Source: Bacillota bacterium
GTDB lineage: Bacteria > Bacillota > Clostridia > Clostridiales > Caloramatoraceae
DNA: 42,080 bases
Reading direction: 5' to 3'
Assembly (NCBI GenBank): GCA_023415335.1
Contig: JAEZLD010000083.1
Location: 1-42,080 of the forward strand
Part shown: positions 23,765 through 33,055 of the stretch, piece by piece
Layout of the letters: each line of letters starts with the position of its first letter
Numbering within the stretch: the first letter of the stretch is position 1
The notes under the pieces: model-generated
What the model was told of the DNA's origin: nothing
The model's database searches: none
The model's input: the letters and a program-made list of their open reading frames with translations, nothing else
Made by a program: the position numbers and the translations under genes

Positions 23765-23788
23765 AAATCCTCCCAAAAGGGAGGATTT
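23765..23788 (-). terminator. terminator after mgsA
   Basis: AAATCCTCCC-TTTT-GGGAGGATTT on the minus strand, a perfect 10-bp stem with a T-rich tail. Confidence 0.88.
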
Positions 23789-23799
23789 AGTACATTCTG

Positions 23800-24174
23800 T
23801 TATTTGAATTTCTTCTCCAGTGACTCCATGAGCAGATGGGCTGTTCCCAGGTTTGTAGCAAGTGGTATGCTGTGCACATCGCAGAGCCTAAGAAGTGCTG
23901 AAACATCAGGCTCATGAGGCTGTGCTGTCAGCGGGTCACGGAGAAATATTATCATATCCATCTGTCCTCCCGCTACAGCTGCACCTATCTGCTGGTCTCC
24001 ACCCATGGGACCCGACAGGAATCTGTATATACTAAGCTGTGTATTTTCTATAATCAGCTTTCCGGTAGTTCCTGTAGCAAAAAGGTTATGCTCTCTTAGG
24101 GTGTTTTCATATTGCTTTGCAAACTCAATCATATCCTTCTTTTTCTTATCATGTGCTACCAGTGCAATGTTCAT
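23800..24174 (-). CDS. mgsA: methylglyoxal synthase
   Basis: Converts dihydroxyacetone phosphate to methylglyoxal and phosphate, a bypass used under phosphate limitation or sugar excess. At 124 aa it has normal length. NIALVAHDKKK at the N-terminus, FATGTTG, SGPMGGDQQIGA (containing the catalytic Asp) and IPLATNLGTAHLL near the C-terminus are all diagnostic. ATG 24174 has AAGGAGTTGA upstream. It begins 4 bases after rodA and ends before a strong terminator, so the two share a transcript. Confidence 0.96.
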   Translation of the reverse strand: MNIALVAHDKKKKDMIEFAKQYENTLREHNLFATGTTGKLIIENTQLSIYRFLSGPMGGDQQIGAAVAGGQMDMIIFLRDPLTAQPHEPDVSALLRLCDVHSIPLATNLGTAHLLMESLEKKFK

Positions 24175-24178
24175 ATAA

Positions 24179-25306
24179 TCAACTCCTTGAAAATTTCAGC
24201 TTCTGTCTTCTTATTCCTACATTTAGTATGAGTGCTATGGAGATTACATTTGTTAGAAGGGAGCTTCCGCCATAGCTCATAAACGGAAGAGGTATTCCCG
24301 TAATAGGCATAAGCCCTATATCCATTCCAATATTCTGCAGAACCTGGAAGGCCAGCATTGATATAATTCCTATAATCATATAGTATCCAAACCTATCGTT
24401 GGATGATCTGGCAATCTTTATTGCCCTCATGATAATATTCAGATATAGGAGCAGCAGTATGGCACAGCCCAAAAATCCCCATTCCTCTGCAAATACACTG
24501 AATATGAAGTCAGTATGGCTTTCAGAAATAAAGTTTCCATTTACCAGATCGGTCTGCTCAAGTCCTCTGCCATAAAACATACCTGACCCTACAGCAAGCT
24601 TTGCATAATAGGCATCCATTCCGGTGTTCATAATATCAGTCTCAGGGTGAAAGAAAACCCTTATCCTGTTCCATTGGTATGGCTTCAAGAAGCTAAGGTA
24701 TTGGTCAAGGTTCTGCTCAATAATCACAAAGGCTGCAACAATAACAGTTCCTATGCTTCCTACCACTCCCCATACTATCTTAGAATTAAGTCCTCCTATA
24801 AACAGCATTGCAAATATGGTTACAGCAAATATAATGTTTGTTCCTGTATCTGGCTGGAGCTCTATAAGTATCATAGGTATTAGGGCATATACTCCTATTT
24901 TGGCAATATTCTTCCATGAGTTTATGTCCTCCATCTCCTCCATCATCTTGGCCAGAGCAATTATAACCACTATTTTCGCTACCTCTGAGGGCTGGCCTCC
25001 TATGCCACCAAAGCCTAACCAGCTTTTTGCATTGTTTCTAACTGATCCTACCAGAAGCACCAATACAAGCAGCGCTACTGAAAAAATGTAAAGCACCTTA
25101 TAATAGCTTCCTATGGTAGTATAGTCCACCAGAAGCACTAGTACACCTATGACGCATGATATAATCAGCCACATAGCCTGGGTTATTGACAAGGCATAAG
25201 ATCCTGTGGCACTTTTGATGGTATATATGCCTATTGCACATATAGCCAGCATACTGAGTACTATGCTGAAGTCAATATTCTTCAGAAGCATTAATCTACT
25301 ACGCAT
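24179..25306 (-). CDS. rodA: RodA/FtsW family peptidoglycan glycosyltransferase (SEDS)
   Basis: Polymerises lipid II for lateral wall growth. The 375-aa product has about ten transmembrane helices. Conserved features include SWLGFGGIGGQPSEVAKI, the Asp-containing ELQPDTGTNIIF loop, YYAKLAVGSGMFYGRGLEQT, and SHTDFIFSVFAEEWGFLG with GIPLPFMSYGGSS near the end. Its neighbourhood (min genes, mreBCD, mrdA) supports RodA rather than FtsW. A terminator separates it from minE, and extended -10 promoters lie in the gap. Confidence 0.94.
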   Translation of the reverse strand: MRSRLMLLKNIDFSIVLSMLAICAIGIYTIKSATGSYALSITQAMWLIISCVIGVLVLLVDYTTIGSYYKVLYIFSVALLVLVLLVGSVRNNAKSWLGFGGIGGQPSEVAKIVVIIALAKMMEEMEDINSWKNIAKIGVYALIPMILIELQPDTGTNIIFAVTIFAMLFIGGLNSKIVWGVVGSIGTVIVAAFVIIEQNLDQYLSFLKPYQWNRIRVFFHPETDIMNTGMDAYYAKLAVGSGMFYGRGLEQTDLVNGNFISESHTDFIFSVFAEEWGFLGCAILLLLYLNIIMRAIKIARSSNDRFGYYMIIGIISMLAFQVLQNIGMDIGLMPITGIPLPFMSYGGSSLLTNVISIALILNVGIRRQKLKFSRS

Positions 25307-25357
25307 ATATACACTTCCTTGTTTGTTTTATGAGACTTTATTATTTTTTTGCCTGTT

Positions 25358-25382
25358 ATTATAGCAATAACACATTATAGCA
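25358..25382 (-). promoter_or_regulatory. two possible extended -10 promoters of rodA-mgsA
   Basis: TGCTATAAT occurs twice on the minus strand (TATAAT at 25374-25379 and at 25358-25363), between the minE terminator and rodA. No clear -35 box is seen for either. Confidence 0.45.
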
Positions 25383-25407
25383 TGGATTTGCAAAAAATAA
25401 AATAAAA

Positions 25408-25429
25408 AAGATAAGATCACTCTTATCTT
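25408..25429 (-). terminator. terminator after minE
   Basis: AAGATAAG-AGTGAT-CTTATCTT on the minus strand, 8-bp stem, followed by TTTTATTTTATTTT, 11 bases after the minE stop. Confidence 0.85.
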
Positions 25430-25440
25430 CTTTATTTTTA

Positions 25441-25707
25441 CTATTTTGTTTCCTTCATTTTCTTTATAGGAATGTTAGCAACAAGGGCAGTGGATTTTTT
25501 GTTGCCCTCAGGCTCTTTAACTATTTCTATTTTTATATCTCCATCTATTTCCGCATAGTTGGATATAACTCTTAAGATATCACCCTTAACCATATCAAGG
25601 AACCTGGGTGATATGTCTGCCCTGTCATGTATAAGTATGAGCTTTAATCTTTCCTTTGCCACGTCCTTTGAAGGAGTGTCCTTGCTAAACATTTTAAATA
25701 AATCCAT
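25441..25707 (-). CDS. minE: cell division topological specificity factor MinE
   Basis: The 88-aa product drives MinD off the membrane and so places the division site. The N-terminal amphipathic membrane segment DLFKMF, the MinD-interaction stretch VAKERLKLILIHDRADISP and the dimerisation domain are all visible. GGAGG precedes ATG 25707. It follows minD by 11 bases and ends the minCDE operon before a terminator. Confidence 0.96.
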   Translation of the reverse strand: MDLFKMFSKDTPSKDVAKERLKLILIHDRADISPRFLDMVKGDILRVISNYAEIDGDIKIEIVKEPEGNKKSTALVANIPIKKMKETK

Positions 25708-25718
25708 ATGAAACCTCC

Positions 25719-26516
25719 TTACTTACCGAGAAAGAATTTTTTTATTGCACCAAGGAAGCCAGTGTTTTCTTCCTCAAGGTTAAGCAGGGGTACTTCTTCT
25801 CCCAAAAGCCTTTTTGCAATGTTCATATACGCCTGTCCAGCTTTTGACGTTTCATCGGTTACCGCTGGCTCGCCTCTATTGGTAGAAACAACTATCTTCT
25901 CATCATCCGGCACTATTCCCAGCAGCTTTATTGCCAGTATATCTGTCATATCATCAATGTCAAGCATCTCACCTTTTTTAGTCATCTCATATTTTATACG
26001 ATTAACAACAAGCTGATGGTCTTCAAGTCCCTTTGTTTCCAGTTTTCCAATAATTCTATCGGCGTCCCTTACTGCAGATACCTCAGGCGTCGTTACCACA
26101 ATTGCCTTATCTGCTCCTGCTACCGCATTTTCAAAGCCTGCCTCTATTCCTGCAGGACAATCTATTAATATAAAGTCGAACTCTTTCTTTAATGATTCAA
26201 TAAGATTAAGCATCTGCTCTGGTGAAACAGCAGTCTTATCCTTAGTCTGTGCGGTTGGCAGAAGGTAAAGGTTATCCAGTCTCTTGTCCTTTATCATAGC
26301 CTGCTTAAGCCTGCAGGTGCCTTCAACAACATCCACCAGGTTATACACTATTCTGTTTTCCAGTCCCAAATGTAAATCAAGATTCCTAAGACCTGTATCT
26401 GCATCTATTACAACAACTTTCTTCCCAAGTATTGCTAGTGCAGTACCTATATTTGCGGTGGTGGTAGTTTTTCCAACTCCACCCTTTCCCGATGTTACCA
26501 CTATTGATACTCCCAT
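25719..26516 (-). CDS. minD: septum site-determining ATPase MinD
   Basis: A 265-aa deviant Walker ATPase that recruits MinC to the membrane. The P-loop is GKGGVGKTT near residue 10, followed by VVIDADTGLRNLDLHLGLENR and FILIDCPAGIE. The C-terminal amphipathic membrane-targeting helix reads FLGAIKKFFLGK. TAGGAGGA precedes ATG 26516. It lies in the order minC-minD-minE. Confidence 0.97.
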   Translation of the reverse strand: MGVSIVVTSGKGGVGKTTTTANIGTALAILGKKVVVIDADTGLRNLDLHLGLENRIVYNLVDVVEGTCRLKQAMIKDKRLDNLYLLPTAQTKDKTAVSPEQMLNLIESLKKEFDFILIDCPAGIEAGFENAVAGADKAIVVTTPEVSAVRDADRIIGKLETKGLEDHQLVVNRIKYEMTKKGEMLDIDDMTDILAIKLLGIVPDDEKIVVSTNRGEPAVTDETSKAGQAYMNIAKRLLGEEVPLLNLEEENTGFLGAIKKFFLGK

Positions 26517-26561
26517 GTAAAATCCTCCTATCTATTTTGCGTTTATATAATTAACCGCTGC

Positions 26562-27188
26562 CTAAACATATTTATTGGGTAGGTATGGTTCAACCACAAT
26601 CATGTTGTCAATAATCCTTGCAACCTCAGGTATCTTTGGTTTATCCGATTCATATTCATCAGGTGCCCTAGCAATAAGCTCAGCAATCCTAAGCTGTGAA
26701 GGCTGCAGGCTATAGGCTGCAACAAATGCCTTCCTGTTTCCTGAAGAACCTGCATGGGCTACTCCACGGAGCACTCCAAGCACTACTATGTTACCCTCAG
26801 CCATTACCTCTGAACCCGAATTCACATCACCTATTACAACAAGGTTGCCTTCAAATGCTATGTTCTGCCCGGATCTTATAGTACTCGTTATAAATTTGGT
26901 ATTTCCCTTCTCAATTCCTTGGAATACCTTACTTTTTGGGGACTCCTCCTTTTTTTTGACGTAGCTTACTGTAATGTTAAACCTTTCAATAAGCTCTTTC
27001 TCCAAGGATTTTAGTTCTCCCTGGGGAATTTTCTTATCAATGTCTATTATTGAAAGCTTGCAGCCAGTAAAAAAATCACCGCCACGTTCTATTTTTCCAA
27101 TGAGCTCCCCTTTAATTTCTTCATAGTTATCAGTATTTATGTATGCAACAATCCCATCCTTATTGCCCTTAAGAAGAACCTTATCCAT
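26562..27188 (-). CDS. minC: septum site-determining protein MinC
   Basis: Inhibits FtsZ polymerisation together with MinD. The 208-aa protein has an N-terminal FtsZ-inhibiting domain (residues 1-100) and a C-terminal beta-helix domain (about 105-208) with SGQNIAFEGNLVVIGDVNSGSEVMAEGNIVVLGVLRGVAHAG, the repeated G-rich turns that bind MinD. GGAGG lies 6 bases before ATG 27188. It is the first gene of the min operon, behind the mrdA terminator. Confidence 0.96.
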   Translation of the reverse strand: MDKVLLKGNKDGIVAYINTDNYEEIKGELIGKIERGGDFFTGCKLSIIDIDKKIPQGELKSLEKELIERFNITVSYVKKKEESPKSKVFQGIEKGNTKFITSTIRSGQNIAFEGNLVVIGDVNSGSEVMAEGNIVVLGVLRGVAHAGSSGNRKAFVAAYSLQPSQLRIAELIARAPDEYESDKPKIPEVARIIDNMIVVEPYLPNKYV

Positions 27189-27307
27189 TACAAACCTCCA
27201 TAACCGCTATAGTTTTATTATTCTTCACAACATTAATTTTTCCTTCTTAAATTCATAAATAATATTAACCAAAATTCAGATTTGTTGTTAAATACTGCAG
27301 AAATAAT

Positions 27308-27340
27308 GGAAAGCCCGCTTTTTCTCAAAGCGGGCTTTCC
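27308..27340 (-). terminator. terminator after the mre/mrd operon
   Basis: GGAAAGCCCGCTTT-GAGAA-AAAGCGGGCTTTCC, a perfect 14-bp stem. The T-run is partly within the stem and the tail ATTATTTC is weak. It separates mrdA from minC. Confidence 0.8.
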
Positions 27341-27416
27341 ACTTATGGTAGAGGAATGGGTACTTTAAGCTTCCTAAACAGATGCATACCCCTTCTTTTT
27401 CTACTAAAATAAAATT

Positions 27417-29849
27417 CTATGGAGTTGTGGTGACAGGCTCTGTTCCTGTAGTCGGCTGAGCTGCAGGCTTGTTAAGTCCAAAATACTCATCATATATTGC
27501 CTTAACAACTTGAGATGTATAGTATCCCTTGTTTCCATCATATACAACTGCAACTACTGCTATTTCTGGATTATCATATGGAGCAAAGCTTGCAAACCAT
27601 CCATATGCAGCTCTTCCAACTACTGAAGAGTTTGAACTAAACTCTGCAGAACCGGTTTTTCCTCCTGTTTTTATGGGGTAGTTTCTAAATACTGATGCAG
27701 CCGTTCCACCTTCCTCAGTAACCTTTCCCATTCCTTCCTTTACTATTCGAATAACCTCAGGGTCCAGCTCAACCTGTGACATTGCCTTTGGCTCCACTGT
27801 AGATACAACATTGCCATCAGAATCACGTACTTCCTTTATAAGATGGGCTGCATATTTGGTTCCTCCATTAAGCCAGGTGCAGTAGAACTGTGCCATCTGC
27901 AGTGGCGTAAGTGATGTAGAGCCCTGCCCTATTGCGATGTTCAAGGCATCTCCTGCATATGAGGAACCAGATTCAAAGCTTGAAACCTGTTGCTTTATAT
28001 ATTTCTGTGCCTTTTCATTAGAGATACCTATTTTCTCTAATGAAGACTGGTCATACTTATTATACATAAACATGTCATATAGGGTATTGTACTCCTCTGT
28101 TCCTTCTATGAAGGTGTATCCTCCATAGCTTATATCAGTAAGCTTTTTCATCACCCTACTCAGAGTGCTTCCTATTGTTTTTCTCTTTGTCTCCATAGGA
28201 TTTCCTACAGTTCCGGTGTTTTCAGAAATTTCTATTCCTGTACTTGGTCTTGATGATGATGGTTTGTCAGGGTCTGTACTGATTCCAAGGCTATATGCCC
28301 ATTTTGACAATCCGCTTTGTCCAAGCCTTCTTCCCAGTTCATAAAAATAATAGTTACAGGAAACCTGAAGGGCTTTCCTAACATCCACATTTCCATGGGT
28401 TGTTCCATAGTCCGAATATATCCAGCATCTTCCTGCAAAGCTTCCATACTTATATATACCCTGGTCATACACATAATCATTGGGACCTATTACCTTATCC
28501 TCAAGACCTGCAATTGCAGTCAGTACTTTAAAGGTTGAACCTGGAGGCGCTGTTCCTGCAGTTGCATAGTTAAACATGGGCTTTGGCACCGTGTCATATG
28601 GATCCTCCAATCCAGGAAGAAAATACTTCTCGTATATGGAATAATCGGTTATGCCTCCCGTTTCTGCAAATACATTAGGGTCATAACCTGGCCTGCTGGC
28701 CAATGCTAATATCTCCCCAGTATCGATGTCCATTACAATTACGGCGCCTCTGTTAGCATTAGGGAAGGACTTTCCATATTCCCCGCTCCTTATTTTTGCC
28801 ATAGTTTCATCAAGCACATTCTCCGCTACCTTCTGCAGATTTGCATCGATGGTAGTAACTACAGTATCCCCTGGTATTGCATCAGTCTCACCAGTAACAC
28901 TAAGCTTTCTTCCAAGCTTGTCAACCTTTATATATTCTATACCTGGCTCACCCCTAAGGGCTATTCCAAGGTCGCTGTTGTTTTCACATACAGACTCAAG
29001 ACCTGTTTTCCCAATGAGCTCGCTGCTCACATCATATCCAAGTCCTGAATACTTCTCTACCTCTGAATTAGTGCTTATCCTACCAACATAACCTAAAAAT
29101 GCAGAACCCAGTTCACCATAAGGATAGTATCTTATGGATGCAGTCTTTATAGATATTCCATCCAACTTACTGTTTAAAGCCTCAACCTCAAATGCAGTAT
29201 CCCTGTCAACATTACTGGCTATGGTTATATCCTGATACTGTTTATAGGATATGCTCTTTATAGCCTGCCTTAAGGCAACTATCTTTAAAAGCACCTGGTC
29301 ATTTATCTCAGTACCCTCTGCCGGAGTACCATCCTCCTTAAGGGTGATTATACCAAACTTTTCACCAAGCTTATACACGGTGTGGACAGCATCCAGTCCT
29401 GTATCTATATTGTTGCTCTCCTTGAAGGAATCCTCCAGCTTTTTTACAGCCTCTTCTGTACTGCCACTATATGTGAATTTGAAGGTTCCTGTAGATTCAT
29501 CGTAGCTTATAGGAAGGGAGCCAGCGTTTATCTTCCCTTCCTCACCCTTTTTATACAATATATTAACCACATCTATAAATGTCTGGTTCATTGTATTTGT
29601 CTTTTTAGAGGAATAAGAATAAGCAATATTAAAGCATTGCTTATTCGTCGCAAGCTCTGTGCCATTCCTGTCTAGTATTTTTCCTCTCGGGGCAGTAGTA
29701 GCAACCTCTCTATCTGAGGTTTCCTCTGCCATTATTCTGTAATCCTCGCCTCTTATTACCTGCAGATAGGCTAACCTGACCAGCAGGATTGAGAATACAA
29801 GGAATACTATTCCTATAAATACTTTTACCCTTATATTTTTTATCTTCAC
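27417..29849 (-). CDS. mrdA: penicillin-binding protein 2 (elongasome transpeptidase)
   Basis: A class B PBP that cross-links peptidoglycan during elongation as RodA's partner. The 810-aa product has one transmembrane helix (about residues 9-30), a dimerisation domain starting at TAPRGKILDRNG and the transpeptidase domain with Ser438 in STFK, the VSCNYYF motif (SxN) and GGKTGSAEF near residue 730. A large insertion between the SxN and KTG motifs (about residues 530-640) makes it longer than E. coli PBP2; clostridial homologues often have such inserts. It starts with GTG at 29849, with AGGGTGA upstream, 13 bases behind mreD. Confidence 0.95.
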   Translation of the reverse strand: MKIKNIRVKVFIGIVFLVFSILLVRLAYLQVIRGEDYRIMAEETSDREVATTAPRGKILDRNGTELATNKQCFNIAYSYSSKKTNTMNQTFIDVVNILYKKGEEGKINAGSLPISYDESTGTFKFTYSGSTEEAVKKLEDSFKESNNIDTGLDAVHTVYKLGEKFGIITLKEDGTPAEGTEINDQVLLKIVALRQAIKSISYKQYQDITIASNVDRDTAFEVEALNSKLDGISIKTASIRYYPYGELGSAFLGYVGRISTNSEVEKYSGLGYDVSSELIGKTGLESVCENNSDLGIALRGEPGIEYIKVDKLGRKLSVTGETDAIPGDTVVTTIDANLQKVAENVLDETMAKIRSGEYGKSFPNANRGAVIVMDIDTGEILALASRPGYDPNVFAETGGITDYSIYEKYFLPGLEDPYDTVPKPMFNYATAGTAPPGSTFKVLTAIAGLEDKVIGPNDYVYDQGIYKYGSFAGRCWIYSDYGTTHGNVDVRKALQVSCNYYFYELGRRLGQSGLSKWAYSLGISTDPDKPSSSRPSTGIEISENTGTVGNPMETKRKTIGSTLSRVMKKLTDISYGGYTFIEGTEEYNTLYDMFMYNKYDQSSLEKIGISNEKAQKYIKQQVSSFESGSSYAGDALNIAIGQGSTSLTPLQMAQFYCTWLNGGTKYAAHLIKEVRDSDGNVVSTVEPKAMSQVELDPEVIRIVKEGMGKVTEEGGTAASVFRNYPIKTGGKTGSAEFSSNSSVVGRAAYGWFASFAPYDNPEIAVVAVVYDGNKGYYTSQVVKAIYDEYFGLNKPAAQPTTGTEPVTTTP

Positions 29850-29862
29850 GCTATCACCCTAA

Positions 29863-30369
29863 TTAAAACTTCCATTCTCTTTTCATTACCTCTGTATTGC
29901 ATATCCTATATACTATCTTGAATATAGGAATACTTATAATTGCATTAAGAATGCTTTCAGTTAGAATAATCTGCATTATATCATTTCCAAAATCGTGCTT
30001 TATGGATATGATATAAAGGTATCCAAAGTATAAAAGACCTTTTACTATCGTAGCCATAAAGGTAAAAAAAACTGTCACGAATATGGAATTTCTATACATC
30101 CTTTGCTCGAGAAAGCTTATAACATATGCTATAAGAAGATATACCACTGTATTTATTCCAAAAGCCGATGGGAAAAATGAATCTCGGATGATGCCAGTAA
30201 GAAGTGCTGCTCCAACACATTCAAAATCCTCCCGCAGTATGGAGAGGCAAATGATATATACAAATACCGCATCGAAGGCTGCGCCGAATATGTTTATGTT
30301 TGAAAATATAGCTTGCTGCAGCATTATTACTGTCAAAGAGGTAATAAGCAGAACTCCTATTTTTTTCAT
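29863..30369 (-). CDS. mreD: rod shape-determining protein MreD
   Basis: A small polytopic membrane protein (168 aa, about five helices) of the elongasome. Sequence is weakly conserved, as usual for MreD: SILREDFECVGAALLTGIIRDSFFPSAFGINTVVYLLIAYVISFLEQRMYRNS is the recognisable core. AGAGAGG precedes the ATG. It lies between mreC and mrdA, each gap 13 bases, in the order mreB-mreC-mreD-mrdA. Confidence 0.93.
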   Translation of the reverse strand: MKKIGVLLITSLTVIMLQQAIFSNINIFGAAFDAVFVYIICLSILREDFECVGAALLTGIIRDSFFPSAFGINTVVYLLIAYVISFLEQRMYRNSIFVTVFFTFMATIVKGLLYFGYLYIISIKHDFGNDIMQIILTESILNAIISIPIFKIVYRICNTEVMKREWKF

Positions 30370-30382
30370 ATACCTCTCTCCC

Positions 30383-31216
30383 CTACTCCGTTATTACGAG
30401 AACCTTCTCAAGTCTAGAAAGGTCGGCAACAGGATCAAGGTATACTACCTTCATCAGCTTAGCCTCATCATCTTCGATGCTTTGAATATAGCCGATAAAT
30501 ATATCGGATGGGACTATGTGGCTTTCATCTGACACCACGTTTGAGGTGACAACTGCATCACCAACCTTAGCAGTACTGGTCAAAGGCACGTATTTCATCC
30601 TGCACTGAGTCTCGCTTCCTGAGTTACCCAATCCAGACACCACTCCGGTATCCCCTGTTGTTGCTATCATTGCAGGAATATTTGCACTCTGATCCATAAC
30701 AGTAATTACTTTTGATGTATTGGCAGTAGTTTCATATACCTTCCCAACAAGGGCTTTACCGTCAGTAACATACTGTCCTTCCTTTACTCCATCGTTTTCT
30801 CCCACATCAAGTGTTATTATGTGAAACCAGTTTTCTCCTACCCTGCCTGTTACATTTGCACCTACCATGGATAAATCTGCATGCTCATCCTTAAACTTAA
30901 GTAGACCGTTAAGTTGTTCGTTTTCCCTGGTGTACCTATCATAGTCCACCAGCTTTCCATTAAGCTCCTGGACCCTTGTCTTCAGCTCACTATTTTCTTC
31001 CCTAGTTGAGGCAATTGAAGAGATGTAATAAAAAACATTGCTGATTCTTTGTCCCGCAGCATATACATACTTCTGCACAGGCGAAATAGCGCCACTTATA
31101 ATTTGCTGTATCGTGCCAGTGTTCCCATCCCTGCCTGCAGTAATTCCAATAAATATGGTAAATGCAAGACAAAGAACAAGCACTATGGTTAGCAACTTGT
31201 TCTTTATAAAATCCAT
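30383..31216 (-). CDS. mreC: rod shape-determining protein MreC
   Basis: Bitopic membrane protein that activates PBP2/RodA. The 277-aa product has a transmembrane helix at about residues 7-26, a short coiled coil (about 65-110, SIASTREENSELKTRVQELNGK) and a beta-barrel domain (about 115-270) with GANVTGRVGENWFHIITLDVGENDGVKEGQYV. GGAGTGAG precedes ATG 31216, 13 bases after mreB. Confidence 0.95.
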   Translation of the reverse strand: MDFIKNKLLTIVLVLCLAFTIFIGITAGRDGNTGTIQQIISGAISPVQKYVYAAGQRISNVFYYISSIASTREENSELKTRVQELNGKLVDYDRYTRENEQLNGLLKFKDEHADLSMVGANVTGRVGENWFHIITLDVGENDGVKEGQYVTDGKALVGKVYETTANTSKVITVMDQSANIPAMIATTGDTGVVSGLGNSGSETQCRMKYVPLTSTAKVGDAVVTSNVVSDESHIVPSDIFIGYIQSIEDDEAKLMKVVYLDPVADLSRLEKVLVITE

Positions 31217-31229
31217 CTAACTCACTCCA

Positions 31230-32252
31230 CTACCTGGAGCCATAGCGTCCGGCTCCATATTTGTCAATATGTTCAAGAGACTTACCCGCACCAAGAGCCA
31301 CACAATCCAGTGGAGACTCTGCAATATGAACAGGCATATGTGTTTCCTTATTTATAAGAAGGTCTAGTCCATGCAGGAGAGCCCCTCCTCCTGTCAGCAT
31401 TATTCCCTTATCCATAATATCTGCTGCCAGCTCTGGAGGTGTCTTTTCAAGGGTTGATTTAATAGCATCTATTATGGAGCTAACAGGCTCGTTTAATGCT
31501 TCCCTTACTTCAGCTGAGGAGATAGATATTATCTTTGGAAGTCCTGTAATAAGGTCTCTTCCCTTGATTTCCATATCTCCTTCGTTTTCTGTCTCATAGG
31601 CAGAGCCTATCTCCAGCTTTACCTTCTCAGCAGTTCTCTCTCCAATCATAAGGTTATATTCCTTTTTAATATAGGCAATTATAGCCTGATCAAGCTCATC
31701 TCCTGCCATCCTTAAGGACTTGCTGGTAACAATTCCACCAAGGGATATAACCGCAACCTCAGTGGTTCCACCACCGATATCAACCACCATGCTTCCTGTT
31801 GGTTCTACTACAGGAAGGCCTGCTCCGATAGCTGCAGCCATAGGTTCCTCCATAAGAGTAACGGTCCTTGCCCCTGAGCTGTATGTTGCCTCCTCAATAG
31901 CCCTTCTTTCAACCTCAGTTACTCCTGAGGGAAAGCATACAACTATTCTTGGCCTTACAAACAAACCGCTGCTTGAAACCTTCTTTATGAATCTTTCAAG
32001 CATCTGCTTTGTTACATCAAAGTCTGCAATCACGCCATCCTTAAGTGGGCGTATTGCAACAATGTTTCCAGGTGTCCTTCCAATCATTTCCTTGGCTTCC
32101 TCTCCGGCAGCCAGCACCTGTCTTGTATTATCGTTTCTTATAGCAACAACAGAGGGTTCCCTAAGGACTATACCCTTGCCTCTAACATACACCAATGTAT
32201 TGGCAGTTCCCAAATCAATTCCTATATCTCTTGATATTCCAAATAATGACAT
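31230..32252 (-). CDS. mreB: rod shape-determining actin homologue MreB
   Basis: The 340-aa actin-fold filament protein organises lateral wall synthesis. IGIDLGTANTLVYV (phosphate 1), GGGTTEVAVISLGG (phosphate 2) and TGGGALLHGLD (adenosine motif) are present. GAGAGGAG lies 7 bases before ATG 32252; a TTG six codons earlier includes that motif and is rejected. It follows radC by 35 bases and leads mreBCD-mrdA. Confidence 0.97.
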   Translation of the reverse strand: MSLFGISRDIGIDLGTANTLVYVRGKGIVLREPSVVAIRNDNTRQVLAAGEEAKEMIGRTPGNIVAIRPLKDGVIADFDVTKQMLERFIKKVSSSGLFVRPRIVVCFPSGVTEVERRAIEEATYSSGARTVTLMEEPMAAAIGAGLPVVEPTGSMVVDIGGGTTEVAVISLGGIVTSKSLRMAGDELDQAIIAYIKKEYNLMIGERTAEKVKLEIGSAYETENEGDMEIKGRDLITGLPKIISISSAEVREALNEPVSSIIDAIKSTLEKTPPELAADIMDKGIMLTGGGALLHGLDLLINKETHMPVHIAESPLDCVALGAGKSLEHIDKYGAGRYGSR

Positions 32253-32287
32253 ATTATTAGCTCCTCTCAATTTTTATCCTGCGTATA

Positions 32288-32977
32288 TTATAGTATTCCC
32301 CGTTCCTTCAGGCTTATATAACTACCATTCCCAATAATTAAATGGTCCAGAAGCTCGATTCCTACAAGCTTTCCTACCTCGTGAAGTCTTTTGGTTATGT
32401 TTATGTCCTCCTGGCTTTCAGAAGGATCTCCTGAAGGATGGTTATGGCATACAATAATGGATGAACAGCTTTTTCTTATGGCCTCAGAGTATACCTCCCT
32501 TGGGTGAACAATGGATGAGGCGAGGCTTCCTATAGACAAGTCCTTGACTTCCATTACATAGTTTTTTGTATTAAGGAAAATCACCCTTAGGTGCTCCTTA
32601 TTCAGATATCTCATATCCTCCATGACAAGCTCTGCAGCATCTGCCGGAGAGGTAATCTTATACCTGTTGTCAGGTCTATAATTCTTAAGTCTTTTTCCCA
32701 GTTCAATTGCTGCCTTTATCTGGGCTGCCTTAACCCTTCCGATTCCTTTCTCCTGCCGCAGCTCAGGCACTGTGCAGGAGGATAGAAAGCCCAAGCCCTG
32801 GCTGGTACTCATAAGTCTTGATGCAAGAGTAATAGCGTTTTGCTCCCTTGATCCGGTCCTTATAATTATTGCCAGCAACTCTGCATTTGAAAGGGCTTCT
32901 GCACCATACTTAATTAGCCTCTCAAGAGGCCTGTCTTCAGATGGTATCTCCCTGATTCTAAGATTTCCTTTTGACAT
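32288..32977 (-). CDS. radC: RadC/YsxA family JAB-domain protein
   Basis: The 229-aa protein has an N-terminal helix-hairpin-helix region (PELRQEKGIGRVKAAQI) and a C-terminal JAMM/MPN domain with CHNHPSGDPSESQED, the metal-binding motif of the RadC family. Despite the name its function is unclear. GGAGGAAGTG precedes ATG 32977. Placement between maf and mreB is the same as in Bacillus subtilis (maf-radC-mreB). Confidence 0.94.
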   Translation of the reverse strand: MSKGNLRIREIPSEDRPLERLIKYGAEALSNAELLAIIIRTGSREQNAITLASRLMSTSQGLGFLSSCTVPELRQEKGIGRVKAAQIKAAIELGKRLKNYRPDNRYKITSPADAAELVMEDMRYLNKEHLRVIFLNTKNYVMEVKDLSIGSLASSIVHPREVYSEAIRKSCSSIIVCHNHPSGDPSESQEDINITKRLHEVGKLVGIELLDHLIIGNGSYISLKERGIL

Positions 32978-33055
32978 TTTACACTTCCTCCGCTAAATAA
33001 TAAACCCATCCCCCTTAGGACAACGTTTAAATCCGTTTTGGAAGCCCTATTTATA